Positions 52,170 to 60,980 of a DNA stretch of 64,000 nucleotides are shown piece by piece. Made by a program: the position numbers and the translations under genes. Where the stretch lies: positions 1 to 64,000 of the forward strand of contig JADJOS010000001.1 in the NCBI GenBank assembly GCA_016713675.1. Direction: 5' to 3'. The notes beneath the pieces were generated by a model that saw only the letters and a program-made list of their open reading frames with translations, made no database searches and was not told where the DNA came from. The stretch comes from Acidobacteriota bacterium (GTDB lineage Bacteria > Acidobacteriota > Blastocatellia > Pyrinomonadales > Pyrinomonadaceae). Numbering within the stretch: position 1 is the first letter of the stretch; each line of letters begins with the position of its first letter.

Positions 52170-53765
52170 CTAAGCTTCGGCCGGCCTTGAGTCCCACGCC
52201 GGGCTCGATCCGGCTTGCTCGTTCGCCTCGCGTTCGACGCTGTGGATCCTGCGGAACGCGACGGCGTATGCGATCAGGTAGTAGATGAACCAATTATAAG
52301 CAACAGATGCAAAGAAACTCGACACCATATATCCGATGATGCTCGCCTGCAGTCCGATCGCAAGATAGTAGAACCAATCCGCCTTATTCTCGTCAAAATG
52401 CGTCCGTTCGATCGCCGAGAGTTTGCGGAACGGGCTGATCATGAATACAAGATACGCGATCAGGCCGAGGATGCCGAGTTCGGCACTGACCTGTGTAAAT
52501 GCGTTATGCGATTGCAGATTGCGGACGCCGACGATCGGAAAATTGCCGATGCCGATGCCCCACGGGTTTCGGGCCGTTACCAACAGTGACCGCTCAAGCA
52601 GTTCCTTTCGCTGATCTGACGAACCGACCGCATCGAGGCCGGGAATAAATATCGACAGCATCCTGAGCCCGTAATTTCCGGGTGCAGCGATTATCGCGAT
52701 CCCGCCGATAACGATCGACGCGATCGACACGTTCAGCCGATGACGGCGTCCGATCTTCCATGCCAGCACGACGCCCGTCGCGATCAATCCGAGAAATCCG
52801 CCGCGTGAGAACGTGACCATATTTGCCGCGACGAACAGGAACGCCATCCCGAAATATGCCCAACGCCACAGCTTTGATCCGGACGCAATACCGAGTGCAA
52901 TGACGAGCGGCGTCATCATCACGAGGTGCATCGCCATTTCGTTCGGGTTGCCGAACATGCCGCCTACGTCGACAGCCACGCGATATTCCTCAACGTTGAA
53001 CTGCCCCTTCATATACATATCGAGGGCAGCGAACGAAAGATAGACGGCGATGCCGAACGACAGCCACATCATTCCCATCAGCCGTTTGCGTGTGCGGACG
53101 ACGTTCACAAGTACGATGAATATCACCACCGCCTTGATGAACGGATCGTTGAATGTGTCCCAAGCAAGGCCGGGATCTTTGGCGATCGGCATCGTTGCGA
53201 TCGAGATCAATGTCAATGCCAGTACCGCTTTGACCTCGGTAGAGAACATCGTCAGATTCCCTTCGATCGCGATCTGTGAAGGAACGTAGATGAGCAATGT
53301 CGCTAACGCAAAGTAGAATGCCGTCGCCGCCAGAAATCCGAGTCCGGGAACAATCTCATACGGCCGAAAAAGGACGAGTATCGAGAACAGATACAGTCCG
53401 ATATACGTGAAAAAATGACCGTTGCGGACAAGCCAGCGTTCACTCTTCAAAGTCTCACGGTCCTTTTCGATCTTCTCCGCTTTCTTTGCGGCCTTTGTAT
53501 TCGGTTTCGGTGCCTCGGCCGCCGGCTTGGCCGCCTTTGCTGCCGGAACGGCCTTTGGCGATCGTTCCGCTACCGGCTTGCCCGCCTTGGACGGTGGCTC
53601 GGGCTCAGGCTTGGTCAAATTTCGAAGGCTCTCGACCGCTGCACCGGCGACCGGTTCTGATACCGGCTTGAATGACGCAAAATCGCCGCGAACCGCACCG
53701 CCGTTAGTTTTCACTGACGACGAGAACGGTTCGTGATCGCGGCTCTTTTTTCCGTTAAATGACAT
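52170..53765 (-). CDS. O-antigen ligase/Wzy-type polymerase family protein
   Basis: 531 residues. The first 110 are cytoplasmic and low in complexity, with Ala/Lys/Pro-rich stretches (KAVPAAKAAKPAAEAPKPNT), not found in most relatives. Then about 10-12 helices, starting FFTYIGLYLFSILVLFRPYE, a feature of the exosortase-associated O-glycosylation ligases (DUF5935). The periplasmic loop has the ligase-like SDQRKELLERSLLVTARNPW then GIGIGNFPIVGVRNLQSHNA with the conserved H of the H-N motif. It may polymerise EPS or ligate glycan to protein or lipid; both are known for the superfamily. Confidence 0.86.
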   Translation of the reverse strand: MSFNGKKSRDHEPFSSSVKTNGGAVRGDFASFKPVSEPVAGAAVESLRNLTKPEPEPPSKAGKPVAERSPKAVPAAKAAKPAAEAPKPNTKAAKKAEKIEKDRETLKSERWLVRNGHFFTYIGLYLFSILVLFRPYEIVPGLGFLAATAFYFALATLLIYVPSQIAIEGNLTMFSTEVKAVLALTLISIATMPIAKDPGLAWDTFNDPFIKAVVIFIVLVNVVRTRKRLMGMMWLSFGIAVYLSFAALDMYMKGQFNVEEYRVAVDVGGMFGNPNEMAMHLVMMTPLVIALGIASGSKLWRWAYFGMAFLFVAANMVTFSRGGFLGLIATGVVLAWKIGRRHRLNVSIASIVIGGIAIIAAPGNYGLRMLSIFIPGLDAVGSSDQRKELLERSLLVTARNPWGIGIGNFPIVGVRNLQSHNAFTQVSAELGILGLIAYLVFMISPFRKLSAIERTHFDENKADWFYYLAIGLQASIIGYMVSSFFASVAYNWFIYYLIAYAVAFRRIHSVEREANEQAGSSPAWDSRPAEA

Positions 53766-53798
53766 CTGCGGCTGCCTTTGTTCCCGCCGGGGAAATTG

Positions 53799-54950
53799 CT
53801 ACGCCGCGACTTCTTCCCGGTCCATCGTGATCAGGTCACGAACCTTGAGTTTCAGCGCTTTTTCGAACTGGCGTGCTTCATTGACGCCGTTGAATGTCAG
53901 CTGCTGCAGGTTGGCCTCGATCCGTTTGCGGTAATCGGATACAAGCGAATCCGACACACCGAGCATCTCCGCGACCTCGAGCTGGTTGCCGCTGTCCGAG
54001 ACGAGATAGCAATGCCATAGCACGTTGATCATGCGGTCGTACTGCTTAGCCTTGCCGCGAACCGATTTGTGAAGCGTGACGAGAAATCCGTCTACAAAGC
54101 CGGCGGCGGCAAGTTCGGCTTCATTGCGAAGCAGATCTTCCTCAGGCGTTTCGCGGATGTCCTTGAATTCGAATTGCATGCGGTCATCGTCGTCTTCGCT
54201 GCCGCCGCTGCCGACCGGGACAAGATGTATGTCCATGATCGGAAGTCGCGACATAACAAACGAGCGAAGCGAACGCACGTCCACCGGCGAATCGATCGCC
54301 TTGAATACCCGGATGATCAATTTCTCGAGCTCGACATTGCTGATCACGATCTGAGCGTCGCCCGTACAGCCGACCATACGCGTATCGCGGCTCTGGAACG
54401 AAACCGCCTTTACACGCTCGTCCATTTCCTGAACGTCGCGGCGCATCTTTTGCTCTTTCCAATCCGACAGTCCGTAGAGGCGGTCCGCCAAACGGCGATG
54501 TGCCTCGGGATTGCCGATATTATCAAAACGTTTGAATGCCTTGCCGGTCTGAATAAGTGTTGAGATGCGACGCGCCAGACGGTAAGATTCGGGATAGCGT
54601 TTGCGGAGCTCGGCCGTGAGCATGTTGGTCAGCTCGATCTGGCTGATCTCGGCCTCGATCTCGGCATCGGACATTGCCGTGTCGATGTAATGCTGAAAAC
54701 GCTCTTTGCTGAGCAGTGCGACGAACAGTTCCTGCGTCAGGTCGGTGTAAGCGTTGTGCTTGCCTTCTTCCACGAGAAAGCCGGCACGTTTTGACGCACG
54801 GACCAACGGATGTGACGACACTATTCGATGCAATTCCGTCCAGATCTGGTTAACGTCAGATGTCTTTAAACTGTCATTCCATTTGCCCACTCGAATTTGC
54901 CGGTTCGGGGCGGGGCGGGGAACGCGTTCCTGTGTTTTCACTTGATTCAT
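53799..54950 (-). CDS. Sigma-70-like regulator of unusual build
   Basis: 383 residues, cytoplasmic; not a named sigma class. Residues about 65-130 (AYTDLTQELFVALLSKERFQ) read like sigma region 2 (core D-L-x-Q-E-x-F), followed by an unusual helical insert (ELRKRYPESYRLARRISTLI). The C-terminal part (GNQLEVAEMLGVSDSLVSDY then RKRIEANLQQL) is a clear helix-turn-helix of region 4 type. The middle (about 175-285) is extra, with an Asp-rich linker (GGSEDDDDRMQFEFKDIRET). It probably controls transcription, perhaps of the EPS operon whose first minus-strand gene it is. The neighbour on the other side encodes an HxxxCxxC protein, a typical anti-sigma layout. Target promoters unknown. Confidence 0.68.
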   Translation of the reverse strand: MNQVKTQERVPRPAPNRQIRVGKWNDSLKTSDVNQIWTELHRIVSSHPLVRASKRAGFLVEEGKHNAYTDLTQELFVALLSKERFQHYIDTAMSDAEIEAEISQIELTNMLTAELRKRYPESYRLARRISTLIQTGKAFKRFDNIGNPEAHRRLADRLYGLSDWKEQKMRRDVQEMDERVKAVSFQSRDTRMVGCTGDAQIVISNVELEKLIIRVFKAIDSPVDVRSLRSFVMSRLPIMDIHLVPVGSGGSEDDDDRMQFEFKDIRETPEEDLLRNEAELAAAGFVDGFLVTLHKSVRGKAKQYDRMINVLWHCYLVSDSGNQLEVAEMLGVSDSLVSDYRKRIEANLQQLTFNGVNEARQFEKALKLKVRDLITMDREEVAA

Positions 54951-55466
54951 AATCAGCCTTTCCGAGAGCGATCGTCCTTGTTCACCGCGTTCGAAACCTG
55001 TTTGTGTCGTCGGCTAAATTGCGAAGTCCGGCAAAAAAGCCTGGCTTTCGATGCGCATTTCGCCCCTTGGGATGCGAACACAATTTCGAAGATCGCGAAA
55101 GTTTTGGGTAGAGAGATCTGGCGTGGTTAACTGCCGAGCTAAGCTGTTAATCCTTGTTTGAGGGCTTGTGAGATAAATGCCTCTCACTACCTACACTTAA
55201 GATATTAGCAGTTATGAATGGTTTGAGCAACAAGTTTTTACATCGTTGTATAGTTTTTATACACCTATCGTAACTGCTGCAATAACGAGGGTTACGCCGA
55301 CACCAATGCCAGATAGTGGAATTTCGGTACACATTTATGAAAAATTAACGGCCAACTTATGGAAGCGATCGCCCATTACAGATTTACTTTTGTTGTAACA
55401 ACAATACAGTTCCGCCTCGCAGCATGCGGGCCGGCTGGTAAAGGCCTGAAAGGTAATTTGCACCCT
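54951..55466. promoter_or_regulatory. Divergent intergenic region with nested inverted repeats
   Basis: 516 bp between the sigma-like gene and the anti-sigma-like gene. Found in it: an 8-bp inverted pair AGCAGTTA (55207-55214) and TAACTGCT (55271-55278), which encloses a second pair TGTATA (55247-55252) and TATACA (55258-55263). The region 55200-55300 is AT-rich. Together these look like operator sites for the divergent promoters, though no -35/-10 boxes can be assigned with confidence. Nothing else stands out in 54951-55200. Confidence 0.42.
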
Positions 55467-55796
55467 ATGTTCACTGCAAAGTCAGTAAATTTCTGCAAGA
55501 ACGAAGATTGTCCTTCGTCCGACGAACTGCTCGATTTCCAAAACGGAGATCTGATGCGCGAACGCGCCGTCGACATCCGCATCCACATGGCGTCGTGCGA
55601 GTTCTGCACCGCCGAGGCCGAGTTCTATTCCCGTTATCCACAGTTGACGGGCGACGACCTCTCGACCGAACCATCCGAGATCCCGGCCCCGCTCTTCGAA
55701 CTCGCCGAAGCATTGCTCAAAAACCGCAGCTACGACCCGCGAGCATTGAATACACTCCTCCGCGAAACCGAAGAACTGGTCGGCGACGCCGCCTGA
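55467..55796 (+). CDS. Small HxxxCxxC (zf-HC2/anti-sigma-like) protein
   Basis: 109 residues from ATG 55467 (MFTAKSVNFC); the frame upstream to 55359 lacks a credible ribosome site and gives an unlikely N-terminus. The motif H-M-A-S-C-E-F-C near residue 45 is the HxxxCxxC signature of ZAS-type anti-sigma factors, with earlier cysteines (FCKNEDC) that could supply a fourth zinc ligand. No membrane helix follows, so it would be a soluble anti-sigma. The C-terminal half is acidic and helical (PAPLFELAEALLKNRSYDPR). Divergent from the sigma-like gene, which suggests it inhibits that protein, possibly in response to redox state. Confidence 0.7.
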   Translation: MFTAKSVNFCKNEDCPSSDELLDFQNGDLMRERAVDIRIHMASCEFCTAEAEFYSRYPQLTGDDLSTEPSEIPAPLFELAEALLKNRSYDPRALNTLLRETEELVGDAA

Positions 55797-55855
55797 CCAT
55801 TTACTTCGTAAAGGCCCATTCGTTCCATTTCTCCAAATCCGGCGACAGCATTGAT

Positions 55856-55902
55856 CACGACCGTGCAGAGGAAGACACGCTCCCTATCGGTCGTGTTTCT
55901 TT
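55856..55902 (+). terminator. Terminator-like hairpin after the anti-sigma-like gene
   Basis: CACGACCG (55856-55863) pairs perfectly with CGGTCGTG (55888-55895), loop of 24 nt, followed by TTTCTTT (55896-55902). It lies 60 bp after the stop. The long loop makes it weaker than a classical terminator. Confidence 0.55.
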
Positions 55903-56071
55903 GCTGGGCGAGATGGACCCGTGATGGGCGGTTGGGGCGTGTGGCCGCTTTGGTGGGCGCGATGGGCCGGTGATGGGATCAAGTAGATCACGCCATTTAG
56001 ATGGGGGCGATGGGCGGCGTTGGGGATTTTGACGGGAATTTAAAAAAGAGATGGGTGTTGCCAATGTGACA

Positions 56072-56198
56072 GTCGCTTTCGCGATTGTCGCAGGGCGTTT
56101 TTTTATTGTCGCTAGGCCACTTTTTGATTGTCGCTAGCCCCAAAATAATTGTCGCAACAGCCCTTTTTAACTGTCGCAGAACGCTGTTTTGACGGTCG
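56072..56198. repeat. Helically phased GTCGC array (iteron-like or transposon-end-like)
   Basis: The core GTCG(C) starts at 56087, 56108, 56130, 56151, 56173 and 56195, so the spacing is 21, 22, 21, 22 and 22 bp, two DNA turns. A seventh GTCGC at 56072 is 15 bp before the first. The unit consensus is about ATTGTCGC, then 3-5 variable bases, a C-rich piece and a T-run (for example ATTGTCGCTAGGCCACTTTT). The T-runs are also periodic, which favours bending. Possible roles: multi-site protein binding for regulation, plasmid/phage iterons, or the TnsB-like binding sites found at ends of Tn7-family elements. Confidence 0.82.
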
Positions 56199-56221
56199 TT
56201 TTGAAGATTTTGTTGATTTAT

Positions 56222-56239
56222 TTGTGGTACGTACCACAA
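56222..56239. promoter_or_regulatory. 18-bp perfect palindrome, operator-like
   Basis: TTGTGGTACGTACCACAA, a perfect palindrome without spacer, 24 bp after the last GTCG of the array and 60 bp from the end of the acyl-CoA ligase gene. Symmetry and length suit a dimeric repressor/activator. Which gene it serves is unclear, since the nearest starts are far away. Confidence 0.5.
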
Positions 56240-56299
56240 TTTAGACCAAACACATAAAAAAACACGATCGGTTATTTTCGATGAGCGACAAAAGAGACA

Positions 56300-58127
56300 C
56301 TAGGAACCGCAGATCTCGTCGATGGCTTCGGTATATTTTTCGTCGATGACGTTGCGTTTGATCTTGAGCGTCGGCGTCATTTCGCCTTTGTCGATCGAGA
56401 ATTCACGGGGCAGCAGATAGACGCGTTTGACGCGTTCGTAATCGGAGAGTTCTCGGGTAAGGTCTATCGCGTCTCGCTGAACGCGCTTGATGAACTGCGG
56501 ATCCTCACAAAGCTCTTCGCGGGTTCGTGACACGTCGTGGCCCTCGGCTTTCATCTCGTCCTTTAGAGCATCCCAATCCGGCACGATTAGTGCACCGACC
56601 TGTTTACGGCCCGAACCGACAACGACCGGCTGCGATACGAGCGGGCTTTGCTTGAGCAGACTCTCGACCTGCAGAGGCGCAACATATTTGCCGTTTGATA
56701 ATTTGAACAGGTCCTTCAGACGGTCCGTGATGTAAAAATGGCCGTCCATGTCCACATATCCGACATCGCCCGTATGGTAAAAGCCTTCTTCGTCGATAAC
56801 TTTGGCGGTTTCTTCGGGGTTGTTGTAGTAACCCATCATTACGTTAGGCCCGCGAACCAACACCTCGTCCTGTGCTCCGATCTTCATTTCGATGCCTTCG
56901 AACGGGGTTCCGATCGATCCGACCTTGTTGTCGTCGGGCCGGTTGGCACATGTCACGCAGGCCTCGGTCATACCGTAACCTTGCAGAATAGGTATTCCGG
57001 CCGCCCAAAACGCGTACGATAATTTCTTGGATAACGGAGCCCCGCCTGACACAAAGAATCGAAGCTCGCCGCCAACGCCGTCACGCCATTTTGAGAATAC
57101 GAGGCGATTGGCAAGAGCGTGTTTCGCCGCCAATGCCGTCGACACGCGGCCGTGATTGTCTTTCGCCGCCCAATATTCTTGTCCGACGACCAACGCCCAT
57201 TCAAACAGGCTCGTCTTCCAACCACCGGCTGCTTTCCCTTTCTTGACGATCTTGTGATAGACCTGCTCGAAAAGCCGCGGCACCGCGGTCATGATGGTCG
57301 GTTTGACCTCTTGCAGATGCGAGGCGATCTGATCGAACGCTGCGCAATAATGTATCGACACGCCGTTAGAACAAAGCACGTAAAAAACGGTGCGTTCGAA
57401 AATATGCGAGAGCGGCAAAACAGCCAGGCTCCGGTCGGTCGAACGTATCGGCAGGCTCTTTGAGACGGCGACGATATTTGAGACAAAATTCTCGTGCGTC
57501 AGCATCACGCCTTTTGGTTCGCCGGTCGTGCCGGAGGTGTAAATGATGGTAGCGAGGTCTTTGCTGTCGATCGCGGCAAGCGAATTTTCGATCACATCAG
57601 CGTCGATCTTTCGATAGGCGTCTCCCTCGGCTTCGACATCGGAGAGTGAGATAGCTCGGCTATTGCCCTCCGGTTTGCTGTCAGCGTCAAAGAAGATCAG
57701 CTTCTCGAGCCGCTCGACGCTCTGGATCGCATTTTCGGCGTGTTTCCACAGCTTTTTGCCTGAGACGAAAAGCATCTTGGCACCCGAATTTTCGAGGATA
57801 AATCTGATCTGCTCAACGGCTTGGGTGGTGTATATCGGAACGTTGACCGCCCGCAAACTGAGGATCGCGAGATCGACGAATGACCATTCCGGCCGATTCT
57901 CAGAAATTATCGCAACGCGGTCGCCGGCCTTTACGCCCATCGCGGCGAGGCCCATCGCAATCCGTTTGACACGTTCGACGACCTCATTTCCGTTCAGATA
58001 ATTCCAAACGTCGTCGATCTTGAACGCAAGGGCATCCCGCTTGTTATGCCGCCGAAACGACTCAAAACAATAATGCGGTATCGTCTGCGGCAGGGCTTCA
58101 AATCCTTTTTAGGTTATTAGCGATCAT
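56300..58127 (-). CDS. fadD: Long-chain acyl-CoA synthetase (AMP-forming), one frameshift near the start
   Basis: Activates fatty acids to acyl-CoA with ATP, through an acyl-adenylate; membrane-associated. Motifs: TIIYTSGTTGEPKGVMLTH (P-loop-like), GYGMTEACV, YHTGDVGYVDMDGHFYITDR and the C-terminal lysine region GEMTPTLKIKRNVIDEKY. The open frame starts with ATG 57955, but a 50-residue N-terminus lies upstream in frame without a start (EALPQTIPHYCFESFRRHNK, RDALAFKIDDVWNYLNGNEV). Removing one A from the run at 58106-58110 links it to ATG 58127 (MIANNLKGF), which is the natural start. Full length about 608 residues, normal for the family. Confidence 0.88.
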
Positions 58128-58227
58128 CAAAGATTTTCAGTTAACACAGGCGAGCCTAAGGCTGTTCGCGTGAATAACATTCTTGCAAACGCACGCGGTT
58201 ATGTCCAATTGTGGGCTTGTCGCGGAC

Positions 58228-58509
58228 CTAGTTTTCCCTACGCCTTCGCCGACGGCGCGAGGTCTCTCGGCCGCCGCCGAAGTAGGCGAGCACCATTACG
58301 ACCAGATGGGCAATGAACCAGACATTGTCGTAGCCCAAGTTTTGGTAGATGTAGATAAGTATCAGTATTCGCGGCGCAAAAACCCCGAGCAGCAGGTCCG
58401 CCCACTGCGGAACTGTGTTCGCCGGAAACATGCTCGGATAAAGAAACAGATACACGAGCATCACGATCCGAGGGAAGAAAAGCGAAAAAAGTAAGAAATA
58501 AAAGTCCAT
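58228..58509 (-). CDS. Small membrane protein of unknown function
   Basis: 93 residues with three hydrophobic stretches: FYFLLFSLFFPRIVMLVYLF, WADLLLGVFAPRILILIYIY and FIAHLVVMVLAYFGGG, and a basic tail RRRRRREN. Conserved-looking features are the paired P-R-I/L turns after helices 1 and 2. It is not recognised as a named family. It stands alone between fadD and the EPS exporter gene. Its start at 58509 is about 135 bp from the divergent Wza-like gene. Confidence 0.65.
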   Translation of the reverse strand: MDFYFLLFSLFFPRIVMLVYLFLYPSMFPANTVPQWADLLLGVFAPRILILIYIYQNLGYDNVWFIAHLVVMVLAYFGGGRETSRRRRRRREN

Positions 58510-58644
58510 ATTCGTCGCTCCTTATTAAGCCAATCTTACGCCTGGATCGGAGGCTTTTCCAACTTCGCATTCACTTAATACTGGAAGCTGCGGTTGATTC
58601 GACCTCTAATAACTCAACGGAATTTTGTCTTAAGAGAGACCCTT

Positions 58645-59301
58645 ATGCGCCCAACTTTTTCTGTGATCGTTGCCGCGGTCATTTTCGGCCTTTTGACCTT
58701 GCCGACGAACGCGCAGGTCAAGGAGCCGGAGACCGGCTTAGCTCCGGCTTTGTACCAAATTCAGCCGGGCGACAAGATCAGCCTTAAGTTCTTTTCCAAC
58801 CCCGAACTGAACGAACCGGCGATAGTCGTTCGCCCCGACGGATTTATAAGCGCCCAATTGATCGACGATATCAAGGCCGGCGGACGCACCGTCGCGGAAC
58901 TGAAAAAAGAACTTGAGCTCCAATACAACGAAATTCTGCTTACTCCGATGATATCGGTATCGGTCATCGATTTCGTACAGCCGCGCATTTACGTCGGCGG
59001 TCAGATAAATAAGCCCGGACGTTACGACCTGAGGGAAGCAAAGACCGTTGTCCAAGCGGTTTTCCTTGCCGGCGGATTCACGCGCGATGCTCGCCGCTCG
59101 ATGGTCATTCATGCGAGGCCGGACGGCAAAGGCGATTGGAAGATCCAGACGGCAAATGTGATGAACATTCTCAATCAAAAAGGAACTGATCGCGACCTGA
59201 CGCTTCAGGACGGCGATTATGTTTTCGTTCCGGATTCGAAAATGTCCCAATTCAACAGGGCTGTCGAAGCATTTAGAGGACTGCTGCCAAGCTTTCTGTG
59301 A
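58645..59301 (+). CDS. Polysaccharide export (Wza/GumB-like) protein
   Basis: Periplasmic/outer-membrane export channel component. The start ATG 58645 gives a signal peptide (RPTFSVIVAAVIFGLLTLPT, ends at NAQ) after an AAGAGAG ribosome site; no lipobox cysteine is seen, unlike classic Wza. 218 residues: the Poly_export domain (YQIQPGDKISLKFFSNPELN, IVVRPDGFISAQLIDDIKAG, RTVAELKKELELQYNEILLT) and one SLBB domain (RIYVGGQINKPGRYDLREAK, TVVQAVFLAGGFTRDARRSM). The end (SKMSQFNRAVEAFRGLLPSF) lacks the C-terminal amphipathic membrane helix of Wza, so another outer-membrane part may be needed. First gene of the plus arm. Confidence 0.92.
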   Translation: MRPTFSVIVAAVIFGLLTLPTNAQVKEPETGLAPALYQIQPGDKISLKFFSNPELNEPAIVVRPDGFISAQLIDDIKAGGRTVAELKKELELQYNEILLTPMISVSVIDFVQPRIYVGGQINKPGRYDLREAKTVVQAVFLAGGFTRDARRSMVIHARPDGKGDWKIQTANVMNILNQKGTDRDLTLQDGDYVFVPDSKMSQFNRAVEAFRGLLPSFL

Positions 59302-59317
59302 TCGAACGCATCTTAAT

Positions 59318-60972
59318 ATGAGGTATTTGAGCTCAAGCATTGACGCCGTGTCACCGCGGACAAAACTGTTCAAGCATAAATTGCTTATGCTGACGCTAGC
59401 CCTTTTGGTCGTAGCGACCGGAATGTTTGCGACGTTCATGATCACGCCAAAATATGAGGCAACGATGAGCCTTCTGGTCTCGCGTGACCGTATCGATCCG
59501 CAGATCACGTCAACGGACAAAACAGCCGAGATCACTCAGACATCGATCAGCGATGAGGAATTTAACTCGGAACTCGAGCTTTTCAAAAGCCTCGAAGTGA
59601 TAAAGGGAGCCGCTCAGGAACTCGATCTCGTCAACGACCAGAAGCCGAAGCAAAACACTTGGCTTGGGGACATGCGTGCAAAAGTAAAGGGTGCGATATA
59701 TTCGCTCACGTCAAAGTCCGATGAGCACATCGAAAATGTGAGCACTAATGACCAAGGCTACGATTTCGCTCTCGAAAAGGTCGTAAATCGTGTGGTCGGA
59801 AATCTCGATGTGGTACCGGTCAAGAAATCCCGCGTGATCAAGGTCTCATATATTGACACCGACCCGATCCGTGCTAAACGCACGCTTGACGCGATATACC
59901 GAAAGTTTGTCGATCTGCACGTGCAAATGAATGACAAGCCGGAGGCCGGAGAGGTGTTCAACGAGCAAACGGGCAAATTCAGTGACCAATTAAATGCTGC
60001 GACCAGATCGCTCAAGGACTTTGACACTTCGAACGGTGTCGTCGGTGCCGATATTTCGACCCAACAGGGCCTGCTGCAAAAGCAGCTTTCTGATACCCAG
60101 ATCCAGCTGAGTTCGGCTCGAACAGAGATCGGAGAAACGATCAAGACGATCTCTTCGCTTCAGGAAAAGATCGCTCTTGAGCCAAAACAGATCCAGACCG
60201 GGTTTGTATCCAAATACGTCCCGCACTCGATCGGATGAAGGATGAACTACTCCAGCTCGAGCAGCAGCGGACCCAGCTTCTGCAGAAATATCAACCGAAC
60301 AGCCGCTTCGTTCGCGAAAATCAGGAACGCATCGATCAGCTCAAAAAGACGCTTGCTGCTGAAACAGCAAATCCGCCACAGGAACGCACATACGCTCTCA
60401 ACGATCTGCGCAGGCGATTGGAAAGTCAGCTTGTGGACGCTCAAACAAAACTCGGGTCGCTCAAAGATCGCGAAAAGACGCTGTCCGGCCAAGCCTCCAA
60501 GCTATTGACCGACGTGGAATTTCTCAATACGAAGAGTATCGAGCGTACCGCGATCGAACGAAAACGGAACATCAGCGAGGAAGCATATCTTTTGTACCAG
60601 AAAAAGGCCCGAGAGAATGAGATAGGCCAGGTACTTAACAAAGAGCAGATCATGAATTTTGTCGTCGTCGATCCGCCCCGGACCGATGGCGAACAGAAGA
60701 ATCCGAAACCACTGCTGAATCTTGTCGTGCTCCTTGCCGTCGGATCGATGGCGGCATTTGCCGGTTCTATTGCTTACGACAAATTCACATCCCAAGAAAC
60801 TGAGCCCCAAATGATCGTGTCGGCACTTGAGTTTGAGCGCCGGTTCGATATTCCAGTCTTGGCGTCGATCTCGCATTTTGAACGATCAGACTATATCGAG
60901 GTTCGGCCAAAAAGCTACGGCAGCAAACTACCGCCGGCGGTTATCGAGGCCGGCGAATCAGGCAGTATTTAG
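59318..60972 (+). CDS. Chain-length determinant/GumC-like co-polymerase (one frameshift)
   Basis: Inner-membrane PCP protein that sets polymer length. The start at 59318 (MRYLSSSIDAVSPRTKLFKH) replaces the longer frame, which overlaps the exporter gene. TM1 LLMLTLALLVVATGMFATFM, then MITPKYEATMSLLVSRDRID, a periplasmic coiled coil (GKFSDQLNAATRSLKDFDTS and on), and TM2 PLLNLVVLLAVGSMAAFAGS with a short cytoplasmic tail and no kinase domain (PCP-2b type). The two halves are in different frames; adding one C to the CCC at 60220-60222 gives SKYVPALDRMKDELLQLEQQ, as in the family. Full length about 551 residues. Confidence 0.87.
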
Positions 60973-60980
60973 GTGAAGAA

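Larger units (their letters stand above)
55797..56299. other. Structured non-coding region between anti-sigma-like gene and acyl-CoA ligase
   Basis: No gene. It holds, in order: a terminator-like hairpin (55856-55902); a G-rich stretch with six GATGGG words (55923-56055); the GTCGC array (56072-56198); an 18-bp palindrome (56222-56239); and an AT-rich end. Open frames through it (for example minus 56239-55997) merely follow the array and are not supported. Confidence 0.7.

Noticed and set aside
56087..56198. Possible CRISPR array because of regular repeats
   Set aside because: The repeated part is only 8 bp and the period 21-22 bp, too short for repeat plus spacer; the between-motif sequences are alike (C-rich then T-run), and no cas gene is near.
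55997..56239. Open frame on the minus strand (80 codons) across the array
   Set aside because: It follows the 21-22 bp repeats, has no ribosome site, and its repeated amino acids shift between frames as the spacing does.
58738..59535. Minus-strand frame of 265 codons
   Set aside because: Antisense of the Wza-like exporter gene and the start of the co-polymerase gene.
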